Source of the DNA: Hyphomonadaceae bacterium
GTDB lineage: Bacteria; Pseudomonadota; Alphaproteobacteria; Caulobacterales; Hyphomonadaceae
NCBI GenBank assembly: GCA_024742355.1
Contig: JANSYM010000004.1
Span: 307,183-371,182, forward strand
Length of the DNA: 64,000 bases
Direction: 5' to 3'
A model generated the notes under the pieces. The model was not told the DNA's origin. It did no database searches and worked only from the letters and a program-made list of their open reading frames with translations. The position numbers were made by a program, and so were the translations under genes. Within the stretch, counting starts at the first letter, position 1. Every line of letters starts with the position of its first letter. Positions 9,141 through 18,379 of the stretch are shown piece by piece.

Positions 9141-11711
9141 ATGTATCGACTAATGAGTGGCGCGTCTTTGATCGCCATGTCGAGTCTGTTTGGTCTGAGC
9201 GCCGTGGCGCAGGATGCCGCAGAACCGGAAGTGAAACGTCTGAAATCAGTCACCGTCACTGCGACCAAACGAACAGAGAGCGCTCAAAGCATTCCGGTCG
9301 CCGTCAACGCACTGGGGGAGCAAGAGCTTGAAGCGCTGGGCGTGAAGAATTTCACCGACTATCTCATTCAATTGCCCGGCGTCACCGCCGGGGGCTCCGG
9401 GCCAGGCCAGAATACGATCTACATTCGCGGCCTGGCATCGACGACGCCGAACCTGACCACGGCTGGCGTCGCGGGTCTTGCACCCAACGTCGCCTTCTAT
9501 CTCGACGAGCAGCCGCTCTCACAACCGGGACGAAACCTGGATGTGTATGCCGCCGACCTGGAACGTGTCGAAGTCCTGTCTGGCCCACAGGGCACGCTCT
9601 TTGGCGCCAGCTCTCAGGCGGGAACCGTTCGCTTGATCACCAACAAGCCGGATTTCAGCGGCTTTGATGCATCGCTGAAAGCGTCGACCTCATTCACGGA
9701 TGGCGGCGAAATGAGCAATAGCGTTGAAGTCATGCTCAACGTGCCGGTCACAGACAAATTCGCCCTGCGGGGCGTCGTCTACACCGACAAGCAAGGCGGT
9801 TACATTGACAATGTTGGCGGCACACGCAGCGCGGCTGAGTCAGGTCGCTTCCGCGCCGCAGGCACGGTCCGCGACAATGGTGTTCCGGTTTCGGCCACAC
9901 GCGGCGGCTTCCAGGCCGGGGCTGACCTGTCTGGCGTGACCTTCATTTCGGCCGACAATTCGAGCCTGGTCGAGAATGATTTCAATGACACAACCTATAC
10001 CGGCTTCCGTTTGGCCGGTCAGTATGATTTCAACTCCGATTGGTCTTTGTTGGTCTCGCACGCGCAGCAGCAACTCGATAGTGAAGGCGTCTTCTTCGCG
10101 GATCCCGAGCTTGATGATTATGACATTGAGCGCTTCGCAGACGACGAGCTCGAAGACAGTTTCCACAATACAAGCTGGACGCTGGAAGGCCGTCTCGGCA
10201 TGCTCGAAGCCCTGTACACCGGCGCCTATACTGAACGGACAACCGATCAGACCGTCGACTATTCCGACTATCTCTTCGTTGGACAATACCTGCCTTACTA
10301 TATCTGTGATGGTGCGGTGACCTATCCGGGTTCGGCAGCACCGTCAGGCACCTGTCAGGCGCCAAACCTGTTCGTGAATTCTTCAACCGAAACCAAAGTC
10401 CAGACACACGAATTGCGCTTCAACACGCCTCGCGAGAACAGATGGCGCGCGACATTTGGTGCGTTCTATTCCGATCTTGAGCTCACCGAACTGAATGACT
10501 TCACCTATCCCGGCTCACAATTCGCGGTCGGGTTTGACGGTGTCACCACTGGATTCGCGCCGAACTACCCTCTGACGAACACAGCTGTGACGGGCGTCAT
10601 CGGCAATGCGGCACCCGGCTACTTTAGCGACCCAGGTCCTTTCCCGGCCGGCGTGATTTTCCGAAACGATGTCTTGCGCACGGATGAGCAGCTCGGCCTG
10701 TTTGGCGAAACCACTTTCGACCTGACTGATCAGTTTGCCGTGACACTCGGCGCCCGCTGGTACGACATCGAAGTGGACCTTGAGGGCTCCGCCAACTCCT
10801 CATTCTCAAACCTTGGATCGACGACGGACGCTCAGGCTTTCGGAACCAATATCTCCGCTCAGTTTGCGCCAAACAATACAGTTGGGGCGCCGGACAAGGC
10901 CGCAACTGACGGGATGATTTACAAGCTGACGGGAACATGGACACCAAACAGCGACTTGCTGTTCTATGCGACCTATTCCGAAGGCTTCCGCCCAGGTCTG
11001 TTGAACCGTCCAGGCGGCGCAGCGGGACCGAATGGGTACACAGTCCCGTTCGCTGTCGATACGGATGATGTCCAGAATTACGAGATTGGTTGGAAAACCG
11101 AGCTGTTCGACAACTCGCTGCGCTTCAATGGTTCAGCCTTTTTCGTCGAAATCGAAGGTCTGCAGACGACGATCTTTGATCCGTCCATCGTCAACCTGTT
11201 CTTCTCTGACAATGCGGCCAACGCGGAAATCAAGGGGATTGAGGGCGATTTCACCTGGGCCCCGTATGAAGTTGATGGTCTGACCATCGCCGGTGCTTTC
11301 TCCTTGCTCGATACCGAGGTGACGGAGGTTCTGACGCCGACAAACGACGTTCTGGTTGGATCAGACCTCGCGTTTGCTCCCGCCTGGCAAGGCAATCTCC
11401 GCGCCCGTTATGAGTGGGATCTTGAGCGCCAGATTGCAGGCTCAAGCCTCACCGCTCATATCATGCCACAATTGGTTTTCTCCGATGATTCCGTCAGCGA
11501 CATCATTGAGATCAACAAGGCCGACATTGATGGCTATGTCACGCTTGGAGGAACCCTCGGTGTCACTGCGGACCAGTGGTCGGCGGAACTGTTCGCGACC
11601 AATCTGACCAACGAATATGCTGAACTCAGCAATAATTTTGTGTTCGACCGCGAACGCGTGACGCCGCTGCGCCCGCGCACGATCGGGGTCCGAGTCGGAT
11701 ATGACTTCTAA
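9141..11711 (+). CDS. TonB-dependent outer-membrane receptor
   Basis: The 856-residue receptor has a signal peptide (MYRLMSGASLIAMSS..., cleavage near AVAQDA), a short linker, and the motif SVTVTATKRTESAQSIPVAV that serves as TonB box and start of the plug. The plug contains TIYIRGLAS and VEVLSGPQGTLFGASSQAG; the rest is a 22-strand barrel ending in the aromatic residue YDF. Such receptors import substrates too large or scarce for porins, using energy from TonB-ExbBD. I chose ATG 9141 because it begins the signal peptide and follows GAGGGAAAACAT; the open frame starts at 9078. A strong hairpin 26 bases downstream separates it from the TPR gene. Confidence 0.93.
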   Translation: MYRLMSGASLIAMSSLFGLSAVAQDAAEPEVKRLKSVTVTATKRTESAQSIPVAVNALGEQELEALGVKNFTDYLIQLPGVTAGGSGPGQNTIYIRGLASTTPNLTTAGVAGLAPNVAFYLDEQPLSQPGRNLDVYAADLERVEVLSGPQGTLFGASSQAGTVRLITNKPDFSGFDASLKASTSFTDGGEMSNSVEVMLNVPVTDKFALRGVVYTDKQGGYIDNVGGTRSAAESGRFRAAGTVRDNGVPVSATRGGFQAGADLSGVTFISADNSSLVENDFNDTTYTGFRLAGQYDFNSDWSLLVSHAQQQLDSEGVFFADPELDDYDIERFADDELEDSFHNTSWTLEGRLGMLEALYTGAYTERTTDQTVDYSDYLFVGQYLPYYICDGAVTYPGSAAPSGTCQAPNLFVNSSTETKVQTHELRFNTPRENRWRATFGAFYSDLELTELNDFTYPGSQFAVGFDGVTTGFAPNYPLTNTAVTGVIGNAAPGYFSDPGPFPAGVIFRNDVLRTDEQLGLFGETTFDLTDQFAVTLGARWYDIEVDLEGSANSSFSNLGSTTDAQAFGTNISAQFAPNNTVGAPDKAATDGMIYKLTGTWTPNSDLLFYATYSEGFRPGLLNRPGGAAGPNGYTVPFAVDTDDVQNYEIGWKTELFDNSLRFNGSAFFVEIEGLQTTIFDPSIVNLFFSDNAANAEIKGIEGDFTWAPYEVDGLTIAGAFSLLDTEVTEVLTPTNDVLVGSDLAFAPAWQGNLRARYEWDLERQIAGSSLTAHIMPQLVFSDDSVSDIIEINKADIDGYVTLGGTLGVTADQWSAELFATNLTNEYAELSNNFVFDRERVTPLRPRTIGVRVGYDF

Positions 11712-11736
11712 ACCGACGCACATTTAGATAAGAAGC

Positions 11737-11764
11737 GCAGCGTTCTGACCCGTCAGAACGCTGC
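11737..11764 (+). terminator. Hairpin terminator after the TonB receptor gene
   Basis: GCAGCGTTCTGA and TCAGAACGCTGC are perfect 12-base arms around a 4-base CCCG loop, starting 26 bases after the receptor stop. The downstream tract is CTTTG, so the U-run is short. The stem ends only six bases before the first possible ATG of the TPR gene, so the hairpin may also affect that gene's translation. Confidence 0.65.
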
Positions 11765-11770
11765 CTTTGT

Positions 11771-13792
11771 ATGGACCGCTTGATGGATTCTAACGCTGCT
11801 CCCCTTCGTGCCGATGCCCTTAAACAGGCACAAGCCGCCATGCAGGCCGGGCGCTTTGCCGAGGCGTCAGAGCTCGCGCTGCAATTGCTCGCGGCAGATA
11901 GCGAGGATCAGGATGGTCTTTATATGGCAGCGGTGGCCGCGCGTTACCTCGGCGCCACCGATCAAGCCCGCGCCCATTTGAGCGCACTGAAACAGCTTGC
12001 CCCCGATTATGGCCGCGCCTTCCAGGAAGAAGGGCATCTGAACAAAGCTGTCGGGGATCACGGCCGCGCGCTCATCGCTTTCCAAAACGCCACGCGGTGC
12101 AATCCAGCGCTGACCGCCAGCTGGCAAGCGCAGGCCGACCTGCTGCGCGCAGCGGGCAAGCATGCCGAAGCCGACCAGGCCCTGGCGCAGTTGCAACGGA
12201 TCAAGGCCCTCCCGCGGGAACTGCTGGCCGTGACCAATCATTTGCACGAAGGCCGCATCCTGCGCGCCGAAGAAATTGCCCGCGCTTTCCTGCGCAAACA
12301 GCCGCAGCATATCGAAGGCATGCGCCTGCTCGCGGATATTGGCTCGCGCCTGGGTGTTCACGAGGATGCCGACTTCTTGCTCGAGACGGCCATTGCGCTC
12401 GATCCCGACAATATCCAGTTGCGCATCGATTACATCCAGGTTCTGCGCAAGCGGCAGCGGTTTTCAGCCGCACTTGAGCAAGCCCGAGCCTTGCTTGCGC
12501 GCGACGTCGAAAGCCCGATTTTTCAATCCCTGTTCGCAATCGAGAGCATGCAGGCGGGTGATTATGACACCGCCCTGGACGCGTTCGACAAGGTCCTCAC
12601 CAAGCTTCCGAATGATCCCGCAACCCTGACCTCAAAGGGACACGCGCTGAAGACCTATGGCCGAACGGACGACGCGATTGCCTCCTACAAAGCCGCCCTG
12701 CGCGCCGCCCCTCATTACGGCGATGCCTGGTATGCCCTGGCAAACCTCAAGACTTACCGCTTCTCGGACGACGAGCTGCGCGAGATGCAAACCGCGGAAA
12801 AAAGTGTCGATCTTACAACCATGTCTCGCATCCACATCGCCTTTGCTCTCGGCAAAGCCTGCGAAGATCGCGGCGATCACGAGGCGGCGTTCGAGGCCTA
12901 TCAACTCGGAAATACGCTCAAACAGAAGCAGACCCGCTACACCACCGCGCAAATGTCGGAAGAGTTCGAGGCCCAGAAACGCTACTGCACACCCGACCTG
13001 ATCCGCGCGCAAAGTGGCAAAGGTTGCCCGGCGCCCGACCCGATCTTTATCGTCGGATTACCGCGGGCCGGGTCAACTCTGATCGAACAAATTCTCGCCT
13101 CCCACAGCCAGGTGGACGGCACCCTCGAGCTGCCAAACATTCTGTCTTTGGCGCATCGCCTGCGCGGCCGCAATCTGGCGACCGATCGCGACCGATATCC
13201 GCGTGTCCTCGGCGAACTTTCCGGTGAAGAGCTCCACGCGCTCGGCGGAGATTATATTGAGAACACGCGCATACACCGCCAGGGCGCCGCTTTCTTCACC
13301 GACAAGATGCCGAATAACTTTCGCCATATCGGTCTCATCCATCTGATCCTGCCAAATGCGAAAATCATCGACGCGCGTCGGGCGCCGCTCGATTGCTGTT
13401 GGTCGGGCTTCAAGCAACTCTTCGCCGAAGGGCAGGAATTCACCTACGGTCTGGAAGAAATCGGGCAGTACTATCGCGGCTATGTCGACCTGATGGCGCA
13501 TTGGGACCGCGTTTTGCCAAAGGATCGCATTTTGCGGGTCCAGCACGAAGACGTGCTCGAAGATCTTGAAGGACAGGTTCGGCGGCTGCTGGATTATTGT
13601 GAATTGCCCTTTGAAGCCGCTTGCGTAGACTTTCACAAAACTGATCGCGCCGTCCGTACCGCCAGCTCAGAACAGGTGCGCCAGCCGATCAACCGCGCGG
13701 GTCAGGATCAGTGGCGCCCCTTTGAGCCATTTCTTGCCCCGCTTAAAGAAGCGCTTGGGGATGCGACACTGACAGAGAAAGGATCCCGCTGA
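11771..13792 (+). CDS. TPR-repeat sulfotransferase-family protein
   Basis: The 673-residue protein joins about ten tetratricopeptide-like helical repeats (residues 10-400) to a C-terminal sulfotransferase domain. The PAPS 5'-phosphosulfate loop is visible as FIVGLPRAGSTLIEQIL near residue 420, and KIIDARRAPLDCCWSGFKQL fits the 3'-phosphate-binding region. Proteins of this architecture occur beside TonB receptors in alphaproteobacteria; their acceptors are mostly unknown. The start is uncertain: ATG 11771 directly follows the terminator hairpin without a clear ribosome-binding site, and ATG 11783 is the alternative. The stop overlaps the start region of the MarR gene (TGAATG), so the two are cotranscribed. 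Confidence 0.88.
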   Translation: MDRLMDSNAAPLRADALKQAQAAMQAGRFAEASELALQLLAADSEDQDGLYMAAVAARYLGATDQARAHLSALKQLAPDYGRAFQEEGHLNKAVGDHGRALIAFQNATRCNPALTASWQAQADLLRAAGKHAEADQALAQLQRIKALPRELLAVTNHLHEGRILRAEEIARAFLRKQPQHIEGMRLLADIGSRLGVHEDADFLLETAIALDPDNIQLRIDYIQVLRKRQRFSAALEQARALLARDVESPIFQSLFAIESMQAGDYDTALDAFDKVLTKLPNDPATLTSKGHALKTYGRTDDAIASYKAALRAAPHYGDAWYALANLKTYRFSDDELREMQTAEKSVDLTTMSRIHIAFALGKACEDRGDHEAAFEAYQLGNTLKQKQTRYTTAQMSEEFEAQKRYCTPDLIRAQSGKGCPAPDPIFIVGLPRAGSTLIEQILASHSQVDGTLELPNILSLAHRLRGRNLATDRDRYPRVLGELSGEELHALGGDYIENTRIHRQGAAFFTDKMPNNFRHIGLIHLILPNAKIIDARRAPLDCCWSGFKQLFAEGQEFTYGLEEIGQYYRGYVDLMAHWDRVLPKDRILRVQHEDVLEDLEGQVRRLLDYCELPFEAACVDFHKTDRAVRTASSEQVRQPINRAGQDQWRPFEPFLAPLKEALGDATLTEKGSR

Positions 13793-14272
13793 ATGAGTGT
13801 CCGGTCTGAAGATGCCCTCATCGCGCTGAGACAGATCCAGCGCAAAACGGAGCAAGCGTCCAAGAAGCTCGCCGCGCAGGCCAGCCTGACGCCGTCGCAA
13901 CTGCTCGTCATGCAGATCCTCGCCGAACGCGGAGAAATCTCCGCGGGCGAGGTGTCAAAACTCACCCAGCTCAAACACGCCACGATTACCAGCCTGGTCG
14001 ACAAACTCGTCGCCCGTGGATTGGCAACGCGTCGGCGCTGCGAAGAAGATCGTCGCAGGGTCTGGCTGACGATTTTACCAGAAGGTCAAAACGCCATCAC
14101 ATCCGCACCCGACCTCCTGCAGGAGACCTTTCAGACGCGTTTTGAGACGCTGCCAGACTGGCACCAGGCCATGCTTGTATCTTCCCTCGAACGTGTTGCG
14201 GCCTTGCTCGATGCTGAAGATCTGGAAGCAGCTCCAATCCTGGATGTCGGCGCACTGGATGAGCGACCGTAG
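13793..14272 (+). CDS. MarR-family transcriptional regulator
   Basis: The 159-residue regulator has the MarR winged helix: LTPSQLLVMQILAERGEI, then SAGEVSKLTQLKHATITSLV as the recognition region, and the wing RRRCEEDRRRVWLTILPEG with the DxRR signature. The C-terminal helix DWHQAMLVSSLERVAALL followed by DAEDLEAAPILDVG resembles MarR proteins found beside osmolyte uptake and synthesis genes, which would suit the nearby BCCT transporter; this is an inference. The start codon abuts the TPR-sulfotransferase stop. About 400 bases without an intact gene follow, filled with IS remnants. Confidence 0.9.
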   Translation: MSVRSEDALIALRQIQRKTEQASKKLAAQASLTPSQLLVMQILAERGEISAGEVSKLTQLKHATITSLVDKLVARGLATRRRCEEDRRRVWLTILPEGQNAITSAPDLLQETFQTRFETLPDWHQAMLVSSLERVAALLDAEDLEAAPILDVGALDERP

Positions 14273-14291
14273 CCTCTTTGGCGAGCAAATG

Positions 14292-14326
14292 GGTGTTGTT
14301 AGTCAGTGCCGAACCAGTTTTCAGCG
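14292..14326 (+). repeat. Diverged IS6-like left end
   Basis: Aligned without gaps to the left end of the full IS copies, about 24 of 35 bases agree, including GGTG, AGTC, CGAACC and CAGC at matching positions. It has the same orientation as the full-copy left ends. No transposase remains beside it, so it is read as an old remnant or an end of a related element. Confidence 0.5.
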
Positions 14327-14327
14327 A

Positions 14328-14352
14328 TTTCCCCTGCTGGGGAATTATCGAA
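14328..14352. repeat. Dispersed palindromic repeat, copy 1
   Basis: TTTCCCCTGCTGGGGAA followed by TTATCGAA. The same layout, with ATATT in the loop, recurs at 33356-33380 and 62181-62205. TTCCC/GGGGAA form the palindrome and the TTATCGAA tail is identical in all three. Here it directly follows a diverged IS left end. Confidence 0.6.
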
Positions 14353-14387
14353 GGTTGAGGCGCTTCGCGCTGTACTGAGCGCGTGGC

Positions 14388-14422
14388 GGTGCCGTCAATC
14401 TGATGAAAGCCCGCTTCCAGAG
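14388..14422 (+). repeat. Diverged IS6-like left end
   Basis: GGTGCCGTCAATCTGATG and the following bases match the full-copy left end at about 25 of 35 positions without gaps. The orientation is the same. The seven bases before it, GCGTGGC, also precede the remnant at 44350. No transposase sequence follows. Confidence 0.6.
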
Positions 14423-14675
14423 TCATATGGGATCAAGGTCTAATCCAACGCGGGCGTCTTCGAAGTGTAGAGAATTCCGCATATCTCCATGAGTTGCCGC
14501 ACGCGATACCGGGGGTGTAACGAGATTCCTCTGGCAGCTATCTTGCGCCTCTTATTCGCAACTGTTCGAGAATTTTTTGCACGATGGGGCGTTTATTATT
14601 TGCCGCACAAAACACACACATCTGCAAATGAGCGGGGCGCTCCACAGAAACGCAGCGAAGCAGGTCCGAGCGTGG

Positions 14676-15492
14676 GGTGATGTCAGTCCAATGCGAACCC
14701 GTCTCCAGCATCGAACGGCGTAGGGGCTCTTATCCAGCCAGAAGCTGGCGCCATTCGGAGAGGGCGGCGTTTCTCATCGATTTGAATGTGGAGCGGTGAT
14801 TGATGTGGCGGTCTAGATTGAAGTGATTGTGGAACGAAGCGTGGGTCGAAACGAATTTCTGCAGGTTACTCATCCTTCGAAATCGCGACATTGCGCGGTC
14901 TCTTCGTCGGAAGGGCAGGTGGCTGTTCTCTGCTCTGTTATTGAGATGGCGACCGACCTCCTGGCGATCGCTATTTCCTAGGTTTCTCATGGCGGCGCCA
15001 TAAGAGCGAAGTCTGTCCGTGATGACCTTTCTCGGGGCACCGTATCGTTTCATCGCTTTCTTCAAAAAGGTAAGCGCGGCCTGCTTGTCGCGGGTTTTCG
15101 TGACATAGCTTTCTAGCACTTCCCCTTCATGGTCGACGGCGCACCACAAGTAATGCTGCACGCCGTTGATCTTCACGAAGACCTCATCCAGGTGCTACTG
15201 CCATTGAGTATGCTGTCGCATGTATGAGGCGCGTTTTGTTCTGATCTTTCCAGCGAAGATTGGGCCAAATCGATCGACCCACAATCTAACGCTCTCATGG
15301 CAAACATCAACGCCTCGCTCGTGGAGTAGGTCTTCCACGTTTCTCAATGATAGCGGAAACCGGACATACATCATCACCGCGAGTTGGATGACTTCGGGTG
15401 ACGTTTTGAAATAGCGAAACGGATCTTTGCTCATCTAAAGCGATTAGATCGATTCAAATCGGACGGGCAGGGCGGTTTTCGCTGACAATTCC
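14676..15492. mobile_element. IS6-family element, copy 1 (inactive)
   Basis: The boundaries come from comparison with copy 2 (21491-22300): left end GGTGATGTCAGTCCAATG, right end (reverse complement) GGAATTGTCAGCG. The ends are imperfect inverted repeats built on GG.GNTGTCAG, as expected for an IS6-type element of about 0.8 kb. The transposase has a nonsense codon. The flanks GAGCGTGG and AAGGAGAC do not form an 8-base target duplication, so it has probably taken part in a rearrangement. It lies in direct orientation to copy 2. Confidence 0.85.
14730..15434 (-). pseudogene. IS6-family transposase with in-frame amber codon
   Basis: Read through, this gives 234 residues collinear with the intact transposase at 21545 and about 93% identical. 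A TAG at 15195-15197 replaces the TGG (Trp) found at that codon in the intact copy, in QTQWQWHLDEVF, splitting the gene into an N-terminal 79-residue piece and a C-terminal piece from about 15176. The break falls directly before the first catalytic Asp (HLDEVF), so the DDE domain cannot be made from the normal start. The other catalytic positions (VITDRLRSYG and NNRAENSH) are still present. Loss of function appears recent because the rest of the frame is undamaged. Confidence 0.9.
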
Positions 15493-15558
15493 AAGGAGAC
15501 ATTAACTCGAACGTCCCTAATGTCCGCTATCGGTCAAATTGGGATTCGCGAGTAGCGC

Positions 15559-18183
15559 TTAGTCGGCGCGTGTCTGATAGGCCTTCATTTCAGCCTGCGT
15601 TTGGTCGATCAATGAACGGACCTTGAGTTCCTGGTCCGATGCAGCAATCTCGTTGCCCTCCACCTTAGCCGCCTCTTCGACGCGTTGCAGCTCGGCGGCA
15701 AGACTTCCCAGGCCGGAGCTGAGAGCCATGGATTTGAACGCATGCGCCTTTGTCGCGATGTCTTCGTTTGAGCCAGCATCCATCGCGGCGTGGAGGTCGA
15801 AAAGCATACCAGCAGCTTTATCGTTGAACATCGCCCAGACCTTGTCGCGGACCGCTGCACCACCGCCGCCGAGTTTTTCCAGAGTGGTAATGGTTGCCAT
15901 ATCCAGGAGCGTCTGCGTGCCACCGATAGCTTCGGTCGGTTGGTTATCGGCTTGAGCTGGGCAGACGCCCTCCAGAACCTCCGCGAGCTTTTCCAATGTG
16001 AACGGCTTGAGGATGTGCCCGTCCGCACCCGCTTCGTTCCAGGCATCGTCACCGGCACCCGCAACCCGCGCTGTCAGGGCATATATGGGCGTTCTAGGCT
16101 GGCCGGTTTCGGTTTCGAATTCTCGCATGCGGCACGTCGATTCGAAGCCATCCATGATGGGCATGGAGCCATCCATGAAGACCAGATCGAACCGCGATGC
16201 CTTGAACGCCTCGATGGCCTCCGCGCCATCTTCAACGAAGACCGCGTCGACGTTCAGCGTCGCAAGCGCTTCGCGCAGGACTTCGCGGTTGACGGCATTG
16301 TCGTCTGCAGCAAGGACGCGAAGGCCATCGAAGCTCTGCAGGGTTTTTGCGTTGCCACCGCCCTGAACAGCTTCTGCGCCGCGAAATGCGGCGATCTTTG
16401 CGCGCTCCAGCAAGGCAGCGATCTCAAAGCGTCGATACGGATTGGGCAGGCAATCAACAGCGCGTCCATCCTTCAGGAGTGCGTCTGATTGCGTGTCGCC
16501 GATATCGGTGAGGAGAACACAGGGCTTGGCGTGCGGCTCCAAATGATCAGACGCTGCGATCCAGAATTCGGGTGTCTCAGTCGTCACGTCACAACCAAAA
16601 TCCGTCAACATCTGTTCAATCGACATTTTGACGAGCCCGTCGGGCAGTTCAGTGCCTACGCGCAAACCACAATTTACTTCGGCTGGCGCACGAGATTCAA
16701 TCGCAGCCGGAAATGCAACGCGGAATGTACTGCCATGCCCCGGTTTGCTGCGCACCGAGATGTCACCCTCCATGGCTGCGACCAAACGTTGGCAGACCGA
16801 CAGACCAAGCCCGGTGCCACCGAAACGGCGGGTCGTGGATTGATCGGCCTGAGAAAAGGACTCGAAGATGTGATCGATCTTGTCTTCCGGGATGCCGATT
16901 CCCGTATCGATCACCTCGAATATCATCTGGCACCCATCGACGTTGGACGTCTCGGCGTCGATACGAATGAGCACGCCGCCGTTCTCTGTGAACTTGAGGG
17001 CATTATTGACCAGGTTGGAGATGATCTGATTGAGCCTTGTCGGGTCAGCGAGGATTTGGTTTGGAACGCGCGGCGAAACATAAGTCGCGAGCTCCAGTGA
17101 TTTGCCCCGCGCGCGCTCCCAGAACAGGCTGACGACATCTGCGACCAGGTTTTCCGGCGACACAGGAATGCACTCGAGATCGAGTTGTCCCGCTTCGATC
17201 TTGGAGAGATCGAGAATGTCATTGATGATGGTGAGCAAGCTGCTGCCCGAGCGGTGAATGATTTCGGCATAACGGCGATGGCGCGGGGTCAGGTCGGCTG
17301 CGCCGAGCATTTCCGCCATGACCATCATGCCATTCATCGGCGTCCGAATTTCGTGACTCATGGTCGCGAGAAAGTCAGACTTCGCAGCGTTCGCCGCTTC
17401 AGCTTCTTCCTTGGCGACGCGCAGGTCGAAAGTGCGCTCTTCGACCGTGTCTTCCAGGGTTTCGACATGGTAGGCGATTTGCTGGTCACGTTCGGCAATG
17501 CGTTCGACCATGTCCTGGAAGGATTGCGTGAGGACGCCGGTTTCATCTTTTCGGGTTTTGAGGTCGGACGCGCTATTGTCTTCACCTGCGCGAAACTCCG
17601 TCATCGCTGCTGTGAGGGCGCGGATCGGCGCCGTGACGCGTGACACGAACATCTGGGCGATCAGGATTCCCAGCAAGCTTACAATAAATGCCGATGCGAG
17701 TGTGACTGCTAGATTGTGCAAGATTTCTGTTCGAAGCGGCGCGATGTCCACCAACATGCCCAGCACACCGACTTCAGCACCGCCTTTTACAATTTGCAGC
17801 TCAACGCGCATGTAGTCGGTGCGCCAAAGTGATTGCTGCTCATCGCCGTCAGTAATCAGCCAGGCGCCGGAGCCGAGCTCCGCGAATACTTCTCCATTAC
17901 TTAGAGTGACATCCACTTGCGTGACGTTTGGAATGTCGCGCGCACCTCTGAGAGATGACAGAGTCTCGGTACGGTTTTGCGCGGCCACCGCATCCGCAAC
18001 ACTTGCGGCATAGGCCGAGGCAGCGCCTCGAACGAGCTCGCGATGGTTTTCGGATTCGCGGTTGAGACTTTGCTGCGCATTCACAACAGACAATACAGCG
18101 ACGGACAGGAAAATGATTCCTGCGATGATCGCAGAAAGCCTGAATCCAATGGAGTTATGGACCTTTACCCGGTTCCGAGACAT
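15559..18183 (-). CDS. Hybrid sensor histidine kinase (HAMP-HisKA-HATPase-REC-Hpt)
   Basis: The 874-residue membrane kinase has TM1 near residues 13-36, a periplasmic sensor of about 125 residues, TM2 near 165-190, HAMP and a short coiled coil. The kinase core follows: phospho-acceptor SHEIRTPMNG (about 285), N-box NLVNNALKFTENG, DTGIGIPEDKI and FGGTGLGLSVC. Residues about 515-610 look like a receiver domain that has lost its acidic pocket. A true receiver follows (AADDNAVNREV, phospho-Asp in LVFMDGSMPIMDG), then an Hpt domain with His in AHAFKSMALSSG. ATG 18183 is preferred to a TTG ten codons upstream. It is divergent from the Tad-like/EAL operon and is a plausible input to the REC-EAL protein. 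Confidence 0.93.
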   Translation of the reverse strand: MSRNRVKVHNSIGFRLSAIIAGIIFLSVAVLSVVNAQQSLNRESENHRELVRGAASAYAASVADAVAAQNRTETLSSLRGARDIPNVTQVDVTLSNGEVFAELGSGAWLITDGDEQQSLWRTDYMRVELQIVKGGAEVGVLGMLVDIAPLRTEILHNLAVTLASAFIVSLLGILIAQMFVSRVTAPIRALTAAMTEFRAGEDNSASDLKTRKDETGVLTQSFQDMVERIAERDQQIAYHVETLEDTVEERTFDLRVAKEEAEAANAAKSDFLATMSHEIRTPMNGMMVMAEMLGAADLTPRHRRYAEIIHRSGSSLLTIINDILDLSKIEAGQLDLECIPVSPENLVADVVSLFWERARGKSLELATYVSPRVPNQILADPTRLNQIISNLVNNALKFTENGGVLIRIDAETSNVDGCQMIFEVIDTGIGIPEDKIDHIFESFSQADQSTTRRFGGTGLGLSVCQRLVAAMEGDISVRSKPGHGSTFRVAFPAAIESRAPAEVNCGLRVGTELPDGLVKMSIEQMLTDFGCDVTTETPEFWIAASDHLEPHAKPCVLLTDIGDTQSDALLKDGRAVDCLPNPYRRFEIAALLERAKIAAFRGAEAVQGGGNAKTLQSFDGLRVLAADDNAVNREVLREALATLNVDAVFVEDGAEAIEAFKASRFDLVFMDGSMPIMDGFESTCRMREFETETGQPRTPIYALTARVAGAGDDAWNEAGADGHILKPFTLEKLAEVLEGVCPAQADNQPTEAIGGTQTLLDMATITTLEKLGGGGAAVRDKVWAMFNDKAAGMLFDLHAAMDAGSNEDIATKAHAFKSMALSSGLGSLAAELQRVEEAAKVEGNEIAASDQELKVRSLIDQTQAEMKAYQTRAD

Positions 18184-18379
18184 GCGCTGTCCGCCCAATT
18201 CTGATGGCAACAAAGTCTCACAGTTTGGTCAATTATCGCGGAAGTTGCATTTCAGAATTTCTATTAAATTCAATCGATTGAGTTTCGTGTTTGCTGACCA
18301 CTCTCTGCTAGTATTCAACCTGTAATTGAGGCCAGGAGGCTGCAGCGCGAAGGATTCGCGGGAGTGTATCGGGGCGAAT

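Larger units (their letters stand above)
14273..14675. other. Gene-free IS-remnant zone
   Basis: No convincing gene is present between the MarR stop and the first full IS copy. The stretch holds two diverged copies of the IS left end (14292 and 14388) and a palindromic repeat (14328-14352). The last 250 bases have no reading frame with coding character. Confidence 0.6.

Noticed and set aside
14730..15176. Independent 148-residue transposase gene
   Set aside because: It is in frame with the upstream piece and collinear with the intact copy; only a TAG separates them, so it is one broken gene.
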